Of a DNA stretch of 64,000 bases, positions 40,944 to 48,803 are shown piece after piece. The notes beneath the pieces are model-generated. The model saw only the letters and a program-made list of their open reading frames with translations, made no database searches and was not told the DNA's origin. The stretch is from Parasporobacterium sp. (GTDB taxonomy: Bacteria; Bacillota; Clostridia; Lachnospirales; Lachnospiraceae). The position numbers and the translations under genes were made by a program. The stretch covers positions 1-64,000 of the forward strand of contig JAFUBX010000036.1 of the NCBI GenBank assembly GCA_017459985.1, in the 5' to 3' direction. Within the stretch, counting starts at the first letter, position 1, and every line of letters starts with the position of its first letter.

Positions 40944-42896
40944 TTATTTTGCTAATTTTAACATGATCTCATTGCTTCTTGCAATAAACCGGCCCATCTC
41001 CTCCGGAGAAAGCGGTTCATTGCCCAGTTTGGCAAGGTCATAGAGCTGCTCCAGGAACAGGTCCGTATCCGCCGGCTCTTCACTGTCCGCATGTTCCATG
41101 ACATACTGTACCAGTTCATTCTGTCCGTTCAGGATCAGGGTCCCCGGCTGTTTGAACTGTCCCATATCGCGGCCCATGCCCATCTGAATCATCATATCCT
41201 CCATCCGTTTGGATTCTTCGGATACCGTCAGCATGGAGGAAACCGCTTTGTTCTTAAGATTCTGGATCTTTACCTCCAGCTTGTCGCTTCCGGTGATGGA
41301 CCGCAGTCTCTCCTGGATCTTCTCTGCCTTGCTGTCCAGCTCCTTCTGATCCTTTTTGGAGGTTCTCTTCTTGAATGCCTTGCTCAGGTCCGTATCGATC
41401 CGCATGAACTTCAGCCCGTCATTTTTGGCTTCCAGCTGAGAAATGAAGGAAGAATCGATCACATGCTCCAGATACACGGCATCCATCTTTGCTTCCCGGA
41501 ACATCTTAATATACTGTCCCTGGAGATTCCGGTCAGATACATAGAAGATCGTCTTCGGCTCCTTCTCCTGCTTTGTCTCCTCTGCCGGATTCTCCGCCTG
41601 ATCCTCTTCCGTTTCTTCCGGTTCCCCGACATATTCTTTATAGGTCAGGTACTTGTCATCCAGGTTTTTGAAGAGGATGTAGTCTCCCATCTTTTCGCAG
41701 AATTTCTCATCCTTCAGGCAGCCGTATTTGATGAAGGGATTGATGTCATCCCAGTACTTCTCATAGTTTTCCCGGTCTGTTTTGCACATACCGGAAAGCT
41801 TGTCCGCCACTTTCTTCGAGATATAATCACTGATTTTCGTTACGAATCCGTCATTCTGCAGAGCGCTTCGGGACACATTGAGAGGCAGATCCGGGCAGTC
41901 AATGACGCCCTTCAGCAGCATCAGGAATTCCGGAATCACTTCCTTGATATTATCCGCAATAAACACCTGATTGTTGTACAGCTTGATCACGCCTTCCAGC
42001 GTATCATACTGCGTATTCAGTTTCGGGAAATACAGGATTCCTTTCAGGTTGAAGGGATAATCCATGTTCAGATGGATCCAGAATAACGGCTCCTTGTAAT
42101 CATTGAAAACCTTCCGGTAAAACTCCTTGTACTCTTCCTCCGTACACTCATTCGGATGTTTGGTCCAGAGCGGATGGGTATCATTCAGCGGCTTCGGCGC
42201 CTCCGGCTCCTTCTCCTGCGCATTCTCCTCCTCCGGCACACTGCTGTCTTCCTTCCCGAGGGTGTCGGTATTTACGAGAAAAATCTCTTCCGGCATGAAC
42301 GAGCAGTACTTATTGATGATCTCCCGGATCCTGTATTCATTGGAGAATTCATAACTGTCCTCATTCAGATACAGGGTGATCTCGGTTCCGACGGTCTCCT
42401 TGTCGGATTCTTTCATCTCGTATTCCGTTCCGCCGTCGCACTCCCAGTAAACAGCCTTTGCCCCTTCTTTATAGGAGAGGGTCTCAATCGTCACTTTGTC
42501 CGCCACCATAAAAGCGGAATAAAATCCCAGTCCGAAATGACCGATGATCTGATCTTCGGTTGCCTTATCCTTGTACTGTTCCATGAAAGCCGCAGCGCCG
42601 GAGAAGGCAATCTGGTTAATGTACTCCTTCACTTCCTCTTCGGTCATTCCGATTCCGTTATCAAGGAACTTCAGGGTCTTCTTTGTCGGATTGGCGATCA
42701 CCTGAATCGAGAACTCCTGCCCCTCCGGGAACTGATATTCTCCCATAATCTCAAGCTTTCTCAGCTTCGTGATGGCATCGCATCCGTTGGAGATCATTTC
42801 TCTTACAAAAATATCATGGTCCGAATACAGCCATTTCTTTATAATCGGAAAAATATTCTCACTGTTGATTGATAAATTTCCTTTTTCCAGACTCAT
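40944..42896 (-). CDS. htpG: molecular chaperone HtpG (Hsp90)
   Basis: 650 residues. GHKL ATP-binding domain: ISNGCDAITKLRKLE (usual SNASDA, here with Gly-Cys), FLDNGIGMTEEEV, GHFGLGFYSAFMV. Middle and C-terminal domains are complete, with an acidic insert (about 220-240, EENAQEKEPEAPK) and another near 430-450. AAGGAGTG precedes ATG. A perfect CIRCE operator and a sigma-A promoter lie upstream, so HrcA should control it; in B. subtilis htpG is not a CIRCE gene. Confidence 0.96.
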   Translation of the reverse strand: MSLEKGNLSINSENIFPIIKKWLYSDHDIFVREMISNGCDAITKLRKLEIMGEYQFPEGQEFSIQVIANPTKKTLKFLDNGIGMTEEEVKEYINQIAFSGAAAFMEQYKDKATEDQIIGHFGLGFYSAFMVADKVTIETLSYKEGAKAVYWECDGGTEYEMKESDKETVGTEITLYLNEDSYEFSNEYRIREIINKYCSFMPEEIFLVNTDTLGKEDSSVPEEENAQEKEPEAPKPLNDTHPLWTKHPNECTEEEYKEFYRKVFNDYKEPLFWIHLNMDYPFNLKGILYFPKLNTQYDTLEGVIKLYNNQVFIADNIKEVIPEFLMLLKGVIDCPDLPLNVSRSALQNDGFVTKISDYISKKVADKLSGMCKTDRENYEKYWDDINPFIKYGCLKDEKFCEKMGDYILFKNLDDKYLTYKEYVGEPEETEEDQAENPAEETKQEKEPKTIFYVSDRNLQGQYIKMFREAKMDAVYLEHVIDSSFISQLEAKNDGLKFMRIDTDLSKAFKKRTSKKDQKELDSKAEKIQERLRSITGSDKLEVKIQNLKNKAVSSMLTVSEESKRMEDMMIQMGMGRDMGQFKQPGTLILNGQNELVQYVMEHADSEEPADTDLFLEQLYDLAKLGNEPLSPEEMGRFIARSNEIMLKLAK

Positions 42897-42952
42897 TTCA
42901 CATCACTCCTTTATAGATTCTCTTACGATGGATCATAACTTTTCCTGATTCT

Positions 42953-42980
42953 ATTATATTGCATTCTTTCATAAAGTCAA
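42953..42980 (-). promoter_or_regulatory. htpG promoter
   Basis: Minus strand TTGACT (42975-42980), 16-base spacer, perfect TATAAT (42953-42958), placed 7 bases downstream of the CIRCE element. Confidence 0.8.
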
Positions 42981-42987
42981 CAAAAAT

Positions 42988-43014
42988 TTAGCACTCAACA
43001 ATGTCGAGTGCTAA
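42988..43014 (-). promoter_or_regulatory. CIRCE operator (HrcA binding site)
   Basis: TTAGCACTC, nine bases, GAGTGCTAA: a perfect match to the CIRCE consensus. It lies immediately upstream of the htpG -35 box. Confidence 0.97.
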
Positions 43015-43038
43015 CACATTGGCTGTAATTTATTCTTC

Positions 43039-43521
43039 TCAGCGGTATTCCTTCAGCTGTGCTTCCATATAATCATCCCACAGGTGATCCAGACTTTTAT
43101 CCATGCTGAATGTCTGCAGGGCACTTCCGGTCGTACAGTACATCTGATTGTCCCGGAAATGAAGATTCAGAAACAGCCCGCTGATCTGCTCTGCACTGAA
43201 GGCGCATCCGGTCTCCTTCAGAAAGGAACGGACCATATCCAGAGGCATTTTGAAGACGATCTTGAACTGCTGCGGCACCTTTTTCCCTTTGATGATCTCA
43301 AAGCAGATGGGGCGCAGTTTTTTCCAGCGTATCATTCCTTCCCTGTTTTCCGGAAGCTGCATTTCTTCTTCACCCAGAAACACATCATTGAGATAACCGT
43401 TTATGGAAAAGGTCGCCGCGGTACTGATCTGCACCTCTGCAGTCAGAAGCCGGTCAAACCTCTCCCCGGCGAACAGCTCTGCCGTGAACTTTTTAATATT
43501 GCTGATTTCAATCGATCTCAT
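43039..43521 (-). CDS. DUF5721-like uncharacterised protein
   Basis: 160 residues from ATG at 43521. It is soluble, begins MRSIEISNIKKFTAELFAGE and has a mixed alpha/beta pattern; the text resembles the clostridial DUF5721 family, whose function is unknown. The assignment is from memory of that family and is tentative. No good ribosome site precedes either the ATG or the TTG two codons earlier. It lies just upstream of the CIRCE/htpG promoter on the same strand. Confidence 0.65.
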   Translation of the reverse strand: MRSIEISNIKKFTAELFAGERFDRLLTAEVQISTAATFSINGYLNDVFLGEEEMQLPENREGMIRWKKLRPICFEIIKGKKVPQQFKIVFKMPLDMVRSFLKETGCAFSAEQISGLFLNLHFRDNQMYCTTGSALQTFSMDKSLDHLWDDYMEAQLKEYR

Positions 43522-43619
43522 AATCAAAAGACAGTCTACTTGATTTTTTGTGTATTATTTAAAGTACAATGAAACAAGGCAGAGTCAAAACAGCGATAAG
43601 GGGCTCTTTGCACGAAAAA

Positions 43620-43692
43620 AGCCACTGGCCGGACTCGGACCGGCTACCTCATCATTACGAGTGATGCGCTCTACCGGGTGAGCTACAGTGGC
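43620..43692 (-). tRNA. tRNA-Thr (anticodon CGT), possibly degenerate
   Basis: Cloverleaf with acceptor GCCACTG/CAGTGGC, anticodon loop CTCGTAA closed by CATCA/TGATG, T stem GCCGG/CCGGC. Three near-invariant tertiary positions are altered: the D loop reads ACCCGGTA (C at 15), position 48 is A, and the T loop is TCCGAGT (C at 55 instead of U). All stems still pair, so it may be functional or a decaying copy. Discriminator T; no encoded CCA. Confidence 0.8.
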
Positions 43693-43911
43693 TTATCATG
43701 AATGCAGCTGTTTCTGCGTGCTGTAACAAGGTATCATATTTTATCCCGGTTTTCAATCATTATTTTGAAGAATCCCTTCCCGCAGAGCAGCTTCACAAAA
43801 TGAAAAGCAGGAATCCCGCTGATCGACTCCTGGAAGCGACGGGGCTTGAATCCGTGACGAACATATAAAAAACATTAAAAGGATTATGGTTTTCTCACTC
43901 CGCCACTCCGA

Positions 43912-43965
43912 AAAGTGTAATCACAGAGCCAAAGTGTAATCACTTTTTACAGTATAAAATGGCTA
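43912..43965 (+). mobile_element. possible insertion sequence end (IS21-like)
   Basis: AAAGTGTAATCAC occurs twice (43912-43924 and 43931-43943, 19 bases apart), the second followed by TTTTTACAGTATAAAATGGC. Tandem short repeats of this kind are seen at ends of IS21-family elements. No transposase gene is present, so this would be a leftover end next to the oxidoreductase pseudogene. The family assignment is a guess. The rest of 43693-44010 holds nothing recognisable. Confidence 0.3.
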
Positions 43966-44009
43966 CAATGATCAGTCTCTTTCCTGGTTTACCAGCATAA
44001 CCAGATTCT

Positions 44010-44835
44010 TTTTAATCGTACGGGATCGATTTGCTTGTGTTCTCCCACTGCGGCCCCAGCCGTCCGATGACAATTGAAGAAATCCATCACGTTGAGAAAA
44101 AGTTCATCGCCGCTGCGAAATTTGCGAAGCATGCTCATTTGGACGGCGTACAGATTCATGCGGCGCATACGTATCTAATCCTCCCCACAAGCAGAACATC
44201 AACAAAGCGGTTGCCTGGTATGGGCGTATGCTTGAAAAGAACGGTGGAACGTCGTTCTGAACAAAGAAGCCACGGTAGAAGACGTGATGGCTTACCAGCC
44301 TGATGTCGTGTTTGAAGTCACCGGGTCGCTCCCGTTCATTGCCCCGATTAAGGGAATTGAGAATGCAGTTGAGTCTTGGGATATCCTGTCCGGAAAAGTG
44401 GATGTTCCCCAGAACAAGACCATCGTGGTCATCGGCGGTGGCATTGTGGGCTGTGAAACTGCGGAGTATCTTGCGGAAAAAGAAAACAAGGTCCATGTTC
44501 TGGAAATGCTTCCTTCCATAGCAAACGGACTTGAGTATGTGAACCGTCTCGTCCTGGACGTTACCTTGCAGCAAATGAAGATCGATGTCGTTGTCAACGC
44601 CTCTGTTACTGACGTTGATAGCAGCAAAGTCACCTACACTGTGGACGGCGCTGAGCACGCAATCGACTGTGATCTGATTGTTGTGTCTACCGGCCAGAAG
44701 CCCTATGTACCGGCAGTCGTAAAGGAACTGCAGGACAGAAATATCCGTGTTCTCAAACTTGGAGACGCAGAGAAGGTAGGTAAGATCTTCAATGCAACTG
44801 CGGAAGGTTTCCACAAAGCACACGATCTGTTCTGA
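44010..44835 (+). pseudogene. collapsed NADH:flavin oxidoreductase (OYE / enoate reductase type)
   Basis: Two pieces of one gene. About 44019-44170 encodes the barrel segment FSHCGPSRPMTIEEIHHVEK and DGVQIHAAH, which in intact enzymes (FadH, BaiCD, enoate reductase) continues into the FMN/4Fe-4S region. That region is deleted; the sequence jumps to NKAVAWYGRMLEKNG, then needs a one-base frame change near 44245 to reach LNKEATVEDVMAYQPDVV and the FAD/NAD domain (44284-44835; VVIGGGIVGCETAEYLAE, CDLIVVSTGQKP). The N-terminal third is also missing. Intact relatives are about 640-670 residues. Confidence 0.85.
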
Positions 44836-44861
44836 TATAATAAGTGTTTAAAAAAGAGAAG

Positions 44862-44895
44862 GCGGTCACTTCAATGAAGGTGGCCGCTTTTCTTC
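44862..44895 (+). terminator. terminator after the oxidoreductase remnant
   Basis: GCGGTCACTT pairs with AAGGTGGCCGC (including G-U pairs), loop CAATG, followed by TTTTCTT, 27 bases past the stop codon. Confidence 0.7.
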
Positions 44896-44957
44896 CATTG
44901 ACCGTGAAGAGGATGAGAAACGGAACGAAAAGTTCGAGTAAGCAAATATTGCGATGA

Positions 44958-45269
44958 TCATTCTTTGCTAACAAAGGCTAAATCCAGTTCTTTTCCTGCG
45001 GACAGAATATTCATCAGTCTGTATGCAGGACCGGTTGGATGTGTTCTCCCGTTTTCCCATGCTTCCACTGTTTTCTTGGATACTCCCATATAGCTGGCGA
45101 AAACACTTTGCGTCATTCCTGCTTTGTTTCTGATATCGCGGATTTCTTTATTGCTATATTCTTTGACCGGCTCAATCACATAAGTAGTGACACGCGCTTT
45201 GCCGGTGCCTTTTTCAAACTCAATTGCTTCATTTAAGCCCTGCTTGAGATCATCAAATAATTTACTCAT
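44958..45269 (-). CDS. XRE/HigA-type antitoxin
   Basis: 103 residues from ATG at 45269, which overlaps the end of the preceding small gene (AATGAGTAA). The C-terminal half is a Cro/C1-type helix-turn-helix (IRNKAGMTQSVFASYMGVSK, then KTVEAWENGRTHPTGPAYRL). This layout, toxin first and HTH antitoxin second, is that of HigBA/RelBE-like type II modules. A palindromic operator between the -35 and -10 boxes upstream (45464-45480) is the expected site for autorepression. The toxin gene is internally deleted, so the protein now has nothing to neutralise at this locus. Confidence 0.88.
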   Translation of the reverse strand: MSKLFDDLKQGLNEAIEFEKGTGKARVTTYVIEPVKEYSNKEIRDIRNKAGMTQSVFASYMGVSKKTVEAWENGRTHPTGPAYRLMNILSAGKELDLAFVSKE

Positions 45270-45435
45270 TAAAAACACCTCTTCTGTTTTTGGCAGCTTC
45301 ATCTTTGAGTGCCTTCACAAGTTTCTTTAAAACATTCTTTTCTTCAGTAGTAAGATTTTCCTGTTCGCTTTTTGTAAATGCGGTAATAAGATAGGTAACT
45401 TCATATTCTGCGAAATCTGTAAATGTTCTTATCAT
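45262..45435 (-). pseudogene. internally deleted RelE/HigB-type toxin
   Basis: 57 codons: MIRTFTDFAEYEVTYLITAF, then KSEQENLTTEEKNVLKKLVKA and a short tail. Residues 7 onward match the C-terminal half of about 110-residue RelE/HigB-type toxins (the pattern DF-x-Y-E-x-x-Y-L-I-T-A-[FY]-x-K-x-E-x-[ED]-N-L-[ST]), while MIRTF matches their usual first residues. About 50 internal codons, including most of the catalytic sheet, are gone, and the frame closes cleanly. Promoter, ribosome site (GAAGGG) and translational coupling to the antitoxin are all kept. Confidence 0.75.
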
Positions 45436-45456
45436 CAGTACTCTTTTCCCTTCTAA

Positions 45457-45485
45457 ATATTATACCCTACAATATAGGGTGTCAA
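45457..45485 (-). promoter_or_regulatory. toxin-antitoxin promoter with palindromic operator
   Basis: Minus strand perfect TTGACA (45480-45485), 17-base spacer, TAATAT (45457-45462). The spacer is filled by ACCCTA-tattg-TAGGGT (45464-45480), a 6-base inverted repeat well placed for repression by the XRE antitoxin. Confidence 0.85.
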
Positions 45486-45498
45486 GTTTCATCGTTAC

Positions 45499-45625
45499 TT
45501 AATTCGTTAATAATAACTTTTTGCTGCTTATGATTTCCTTCCCCTGTTGCTCCTGCAGCTTTTTAGCTTCTTCGATTTCTTCAATACCTCGATCAGCATC
45601 TTCGTCTGTTGCGAAGATCGTATTT
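45499..45625 (-). pseudogene. 3' remnant of an unknown gene
   Basis: An open stretch of about 40 codons without a start encodes IFATDEDADRGIEEIEEAKK then LQEQQGKEIISS and stops at 45499. Codon choice looks protein-like and the sequence breaks into stops upstream. It is probably the tail of a gene deleted along with other parts of this region. Not identified. Confidence 0.4.
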
Positions 45626-45657
45626 CATCAAAATTCGAAAAAGTCTTAAAAATCAAT

Positions 45658-45694
45658 AAAAAAACAGAGTTCCGATTATGAAAATCGAAACTCC
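45658..45694 (-). terminator. terminator after tRNA-Val (GAC)
   Basis: Minus strand GGAGTTTCGATT pairs with AATCGGAACTCT (one mismatch) and is followed by TTTTTTT, 12 bases after the tRNA. Confidence 0.8.
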
Positions 45695-45704
45695 ATCTTC
45701 CTTC

Positions 45705-45777
45705 TGGGCACTAAGGGACTCGAACCCCTGACCCCTTCCACGTCAAGGAAGTGCTCTCCCAGCTGAGCCAAGTGCCC
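45705..45777 (-). tRNA. tRNA-Val (anticodon GAC)
   Basis: 73-base canonical cloverleaf: acceptor GGGCACT/AGTGCCC, D arm GCTC/GAGC, anticodon loop TTGACGT closed by CTTCC/GGAAG, T loop TTCGAGT, discriminator A. CCA not encoded. Promoter TTGATT-17-TATTCT at 45794-45822. Confidence 0.97.
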
Positions 45778-45793
45778 TCAAAACGACTCCAAT

Positions 45794-45822
45794 AGAATAC
45801 CTACTTTTGCGAAAAAAATCAA
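45794..45822 (-). promoter_or_regulatory. tRNA-Val (GAC) promoter
   Basis: Minus strand TTGATT (45817-45822), 17-base spacer, TATTCT (45794-45799). Confidence 0.7.
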
Positions 45823-45911
45823 TATCTTATTTTAAATATTCTTAACTTTTTGCAGAAAACAGTCTTCCATTTGCCCAAAGCATAAAATATCCGGCGAATT
45901 TCATTTTCTGC

Positions 45912-45941
45912 TTGACCTTATGGGGTAAAAAGTGCTACCAT
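45912..45941 (+). promoter_or_regulatory. tRNA-Val (CAC) promoter
   Basis: TTGACC (45912-45917), 18-base spacer, TACCAT (45936-45941), 13 bases before the tRNA. Confidence 0.65.
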
Positions 45942-45954
45942 TCTTTTCAGACAA

Positions 45955-46028
45955 GGAAGCGTAGCTCAGCTGGGATGAGCGTTCGCCTCACACGCGAGAG
46001 GTCACGGGTTCGAGCCCCGTCGCTTCCA
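45955..46028 (+). tRNA. tRNA-Val (anticodon CAC)
   Basis: 74-base canonical cloverleaf: acceptor GGAAGCG/CGCTTCC, anticodon loop CTCACAC, T loop TTCGAGC, discriminator A. CCA not encoded (ATCA follows the stem). It is divergent from tRNA-Val (GAC). Confidence 0.96.
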
Positions 46029-46030
46029 TC

Positions 46031-46063
46031 AGAGCCTGACCGGGAATGGTCAGGCTCTTTTTA
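46031..46063 (+). terminator. terminator after tRNA-Val (CAC)
   Basis: A perfect 11-bp stem AGAGCCTGACC/GGTCAGGCTCT with a 6-base loop followed by TTTTATT, starting 3 bases after the tRNA. Confidence 0.93.
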
Positions 46064-46137
46064 TTGTTTTTACAGAGTTTGTCGGCATGGAACCCCTGCA
46101 TATTCTGTTTCTGAGTCTTCTGCGCCTTAGGCGGACG

Positions 46138-46260
46138 CGGAAGGTCGGGTATGGAGTTTACAGGCTTTTTTGGAATTTACCTTCCGGATTTTCGATGATT
46201 TGCCCGAAAAGTGGAAGGTCGTATGTGGAGTTTACAGGCTTTTTCCGGATTTACCTTCCG
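46138..46260 (+). repeat. 123-bp composite dispersed repeat, copy 2
   Basis: Two 49-base units (46138-46186 and 46212-46260), period 74, each starting GGAAGGTCG and ending TTTACCTTCCG, joined by GATTTTCGATGATTTGCCCG. This is the same composite as at 9774-9896 in opposite orientation. The second unit overlaps the last codons and stop of the amidase gene. Confidence 0.9.
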
Positions 46261-47140
46261 AATATTTTTCAGAGAAAAATACCTGAATACCTTCCAGTAA
46301 CCCTTCCGCGTAACGGTCAATCACTTCATCATTCAGAACTGTACTCTGGTTCCCCAGTTCAATATCAACAGATGGTATTGTGCTGTACGATGTCTGTGTC
46401 AGATCAATCGGCACATAGCCGTCTTCATAAAGGAAAAAGCCCTGATCAACAAGGCCGTCAACAAGCAAACGTCCCAAACTGTCGCAGGGCTTCCAGTTAA
46501 AAGAAACAGGCCTCATGCTCTTCAACCCATCCGGGACGGATATGAAAAAGCAGCCTTTATCATAATCAAGGCCGTCACTGTCAAAATGAATTGCGATATG
46601 GCAATCAGCCACATTATTACAGATGACGGTTCTGGCTACATTGTCCAGCTGTACATTGGCGTCATCCCGGATCATGAGGACATCAAAACCTGCATCTAAC
46701 AGTTTTTCTTTCAGTTTCCCGGCAACTAAAAGGTTTGCATCCGCCTCTGTCTCCCCGTTATGGAAGATCATCCCGTCCGAGACTGCATAAGACTGGATTG
46801 CGCCTTCTTCTGTAGTGCCGCCGGTACATTTTGGCGACTTATCCGGATGACAATAAGTGTATACCAGGGCTCCGCCTTCTGTTCCATGTCCGGCATTCAG
46901 CCCGATCACGACATCCTTCCGGTTCTCTTCTGCACGATACAGAACGGCGTTTCCCGTGTTGATCTCTGAGAATTCCGCATATAACCACTCCGGGTTCAGA
47001 AAGACTTCTTCAGACGTATCATTCACTGCCGCTTCTGCATTCTGCACCATAACCTGGCAAATGAAAGCGATTATGAAAACACAGATCAAAATACGAAAGC
47101 CGGTCCCGTAATGCTGAAAATGCTGCACTTTTTCAACCAT
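46232..47140 (-). CDS. N-acetylmuramoyl-L-alanine amidase (Amidase_3)
   Basis: 302 residues. A signal peptide or N-terminal anchor (about 16-37, FRILICVFIIAFICQVMV...AEA) precedes an Amidase_3 zinc domain with the ligand pattern His in GLNAGHG, Glu in GETEADANL, His in IAIHFDSD and catalytic Glu in VDIELGNQS. It cuts the lactyl-peptide bond in peptidoglycan. No SPOR or SH3 domain. The final eight or so residues (EGKSGKSL) and the stop are read from the dispersed repeat, so the original C terminus was probably replaced. Last gene of the operon that begins at 49935; GGAG 7 bases before ATG. Confidence 0.9.
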   Translation of the reverse strand: MVEKVQHFQHYGTGFRILICVFIIAFICQVMVQNAEAAVNDTSEEVFLNPEWLYAEFSEINTGNAVLYRAEENRKDVVIGLNAGHGTEGGALVYTYCHPDKSPKCTGGTTEEGAIQSYAVSDGMIFHNGETEADANLLVAGKLKEKLLDAGFDVLMIRDDANVQLDNVARTVICNNVADCHIAIHFDSDGLDYDKGCFFISVPDGLKSMRPVSFNWKPCDSLGRLLVDGLVDQGFFLYEDGYVPIDLTQTSYSTIPSVDIELGNQSTVLNDEVIDRYAEGLLEGIQVFFSEKYSEGKSGKSL

Positions 47141-47157
47141 CCATTGTCTCCTGCAGA

Positions 47158-48030
47158 TCAGACCGGGACTTCGCCATCTTTGAACCGCTTCATCATTTCA
47201 TTGGTGAGGCTGAAGGAGTCCGGCTGCAGTTCGATCTCCTCTCTTCGTTTCCACAAAGCAAGCCGGAGTTCCTGCTCATCCATCCGAATGGTATCATCCC
47301 CGTCCGCTTCACAGTAGAAACCTGCCAGAAGATCCTGGGCGATTCCCCAGGGCTGTGATTTGTAATACCGGATATTCTTTACTTTCAGGCCGGTCTCCTC
47401 CATCACTTCCCGGCGGACCGTTTCCTCAAAGGTCTCCCCAATCTCCGCAAATCCCGCCACCAGGGCATAATACTGATACCCTTCCCGGTACTGTGTCACC
47501 AGCAGACGGTCCTTGCTCGTCACGCCGACAATCACTGCCGGCTGCAGCCTGGGATAAATCTTATGGCCACAGGAAGGACAATCCATGGCCCGCTCCGCCG
47601 GATCATGCCGGGTGAGCTGGCCGCAGCATCCGCAGAACCGGCTCTGGCGATACCACTGAAACAGATGAATTCCGGTGAACACGATCATGCCATCGGCATT
47701 ATCGCAAAGCCTCCTGAGCTTCCGGATCTCCCGGTACTCAAATCCGGGGATCTGGCAGCGCCGTCCGCTGAGGTCCAGAAAATAGGCGGTCTCATCCATC
47801 CGGAAGGCGAACACCAGGTCCTGCCGTTCTCCGCCCGGAAGCATGTTCGGAAACACATCCGGAAACACCTCCTGCGCTGTGGGAAACCGGATCTTTGTTC
47901 CCTCCGGCGTCCGGATCTCCCGGACCAGGATCCCGCCCGCATCAAAGCAAAGGACGGGACTGTCCGCTTCTGCCGAAGCGCCCGGATCATATTCATTATG
48001 AAATCTGTGGGATCCGATATCCTGTATCAT
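47158..48030 (-). CDS. nudC: NAD+ pyrophosphatase / NADH diphosphatase NudC
   Basis: 290 residues. A zinc ribbon (FCGCCG ... CPSCGHKIYPR) precedes a Nudix domain with GETFEETVRREVMEETG and the downstream SQPW motif that marks the NADH-pyrophosphatase subgroup. NudC cleaves NADH and removes NAD caps from RNA in other bacteria. Start overlaps the end of the inositol phosphatase gene by 4 bases. Confidence 0.93.
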   Translation of the reverse strand: MIQDIGSHRFHNEYDPGASAEADSPVLCFDAGGILVREIRTPEGTKIRFPTAQEVFPDVFPNMLPGGERQDLVFAFRMDETAYFLDLSGRRCQIPGFEYREIRKLRRLCDNADGMIVFTGIHLFQWYRQSRFCGCCGQLTRHDPAERAMDCPSCGHKIYPRLQPAVIVGVTSKDRLLVTQYREGYQYYALVAGFAEIGETFEETVRREVMEETGLKVKNIRYYKSQPWGIAQDLLAGFYCEADGDDTIRMDEQELRLALWKRREEIELQPDSFSLTNEMMKRFKDGEVPV

Positions 48031-48803
48031 AACAGCCCGCTTTCCGCAACACTTGCCGGGGTCCCCGCCAGGACAGAGCTCTTGACTGGGCGGTCAAATA
48101 CCAGCGTATTCCCGCCAAAGGCTGTACACCGGCCTCCCGCTTCTTCCACAATCAGAGCTCCTGCCGCGTAGTCCCACACGGAGAGAATAGACTCAAAAAA
48201 CAAAGCTGCCCTGCCCGCCGCCACATAGCACAGATCCAGCGCTGCGGATCCGCTTTGGCGGACATCCTGGCATTTACCGAACAGGGACCGAAGATTCCGG
48301 AACGTCTCCTCCGTCAGCTCCGGATTGTAAGGCGCCGATCCGAACAGCACCAGCCCCTCGGAAAGAGGCAGATCCTCCATCCGGAGACGTCTGTCGTTCA
48401 GGTACGCTCCCTGTCCCTTTTCCGCCCGGAACATTTCATCCAGAAAAGGATCATAAACGACCGCTGCCAGGGGCTTTCCGTCCCGGATGCATCCGATGGA
48501 CGTACAGCTGTGCTGATAGTGATGCACAAAATTAGCCGTCCCGTCGATGGGATCGATGACAAAGGTCAGTGCACTCTCCGCCTGTTCGTATTCGCCGCTC
48601 TCCTCACCGATAAACCCGGCTCCGGGAAACCGCTCCGACAGCTGCCCGATCGCATAGTTCTGAACCTGTACGTCGTATTTTGTCACCAGATCCCGGAAGC
48701 TGCTCTTTATATCCGCACCGATCCGCTCTTCAGAAGCCTTCCGGATGATCTGCCCGCAGCCCCGGGCAACCTCCATCATCTGACTGATCATCTCTGATTT
48801 CAT
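48027..48803 (-). CDS. inositol monophosphatase family protein
   Basis: 258 residues with all metal-site motifs of the Li+-sensitive phosphatase family: GEESGEYE, VIDPIDGTANFVH and WDYAAGALIVEEAGG. The substrate could be inositol phosphate, another sugar phosphate, 3'-phosphoadenosine phosphate or fructose bisphosphate. It starts one base after the radical SAM gene ends, and its stop overlaps nudC (ATGA). Confidence 0.93.
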   Translation of the reverse strand: MKSEMISQMMEVARGCGQIIRKASEERIGADIKSSFRDLVTKYDVQVQNYAIGQLSERFPGAGFIGEESGEYEQAESALTFVIDPIDGTANFVHHYQHSCTSIGCIRDGKPLAAVVYDPFLDEMFRAEKGQGAYLNDRRLRMEDLPLSEGLVLFGSAPYNPELTEETFRNLRSLFGKCQDVRQSGSAALDLCYVAAGRAALFFESILSVWDYAAGALIVEEAGGRCTAFGGNTLVFDRPVKSSVLAGTPASVAESGLL

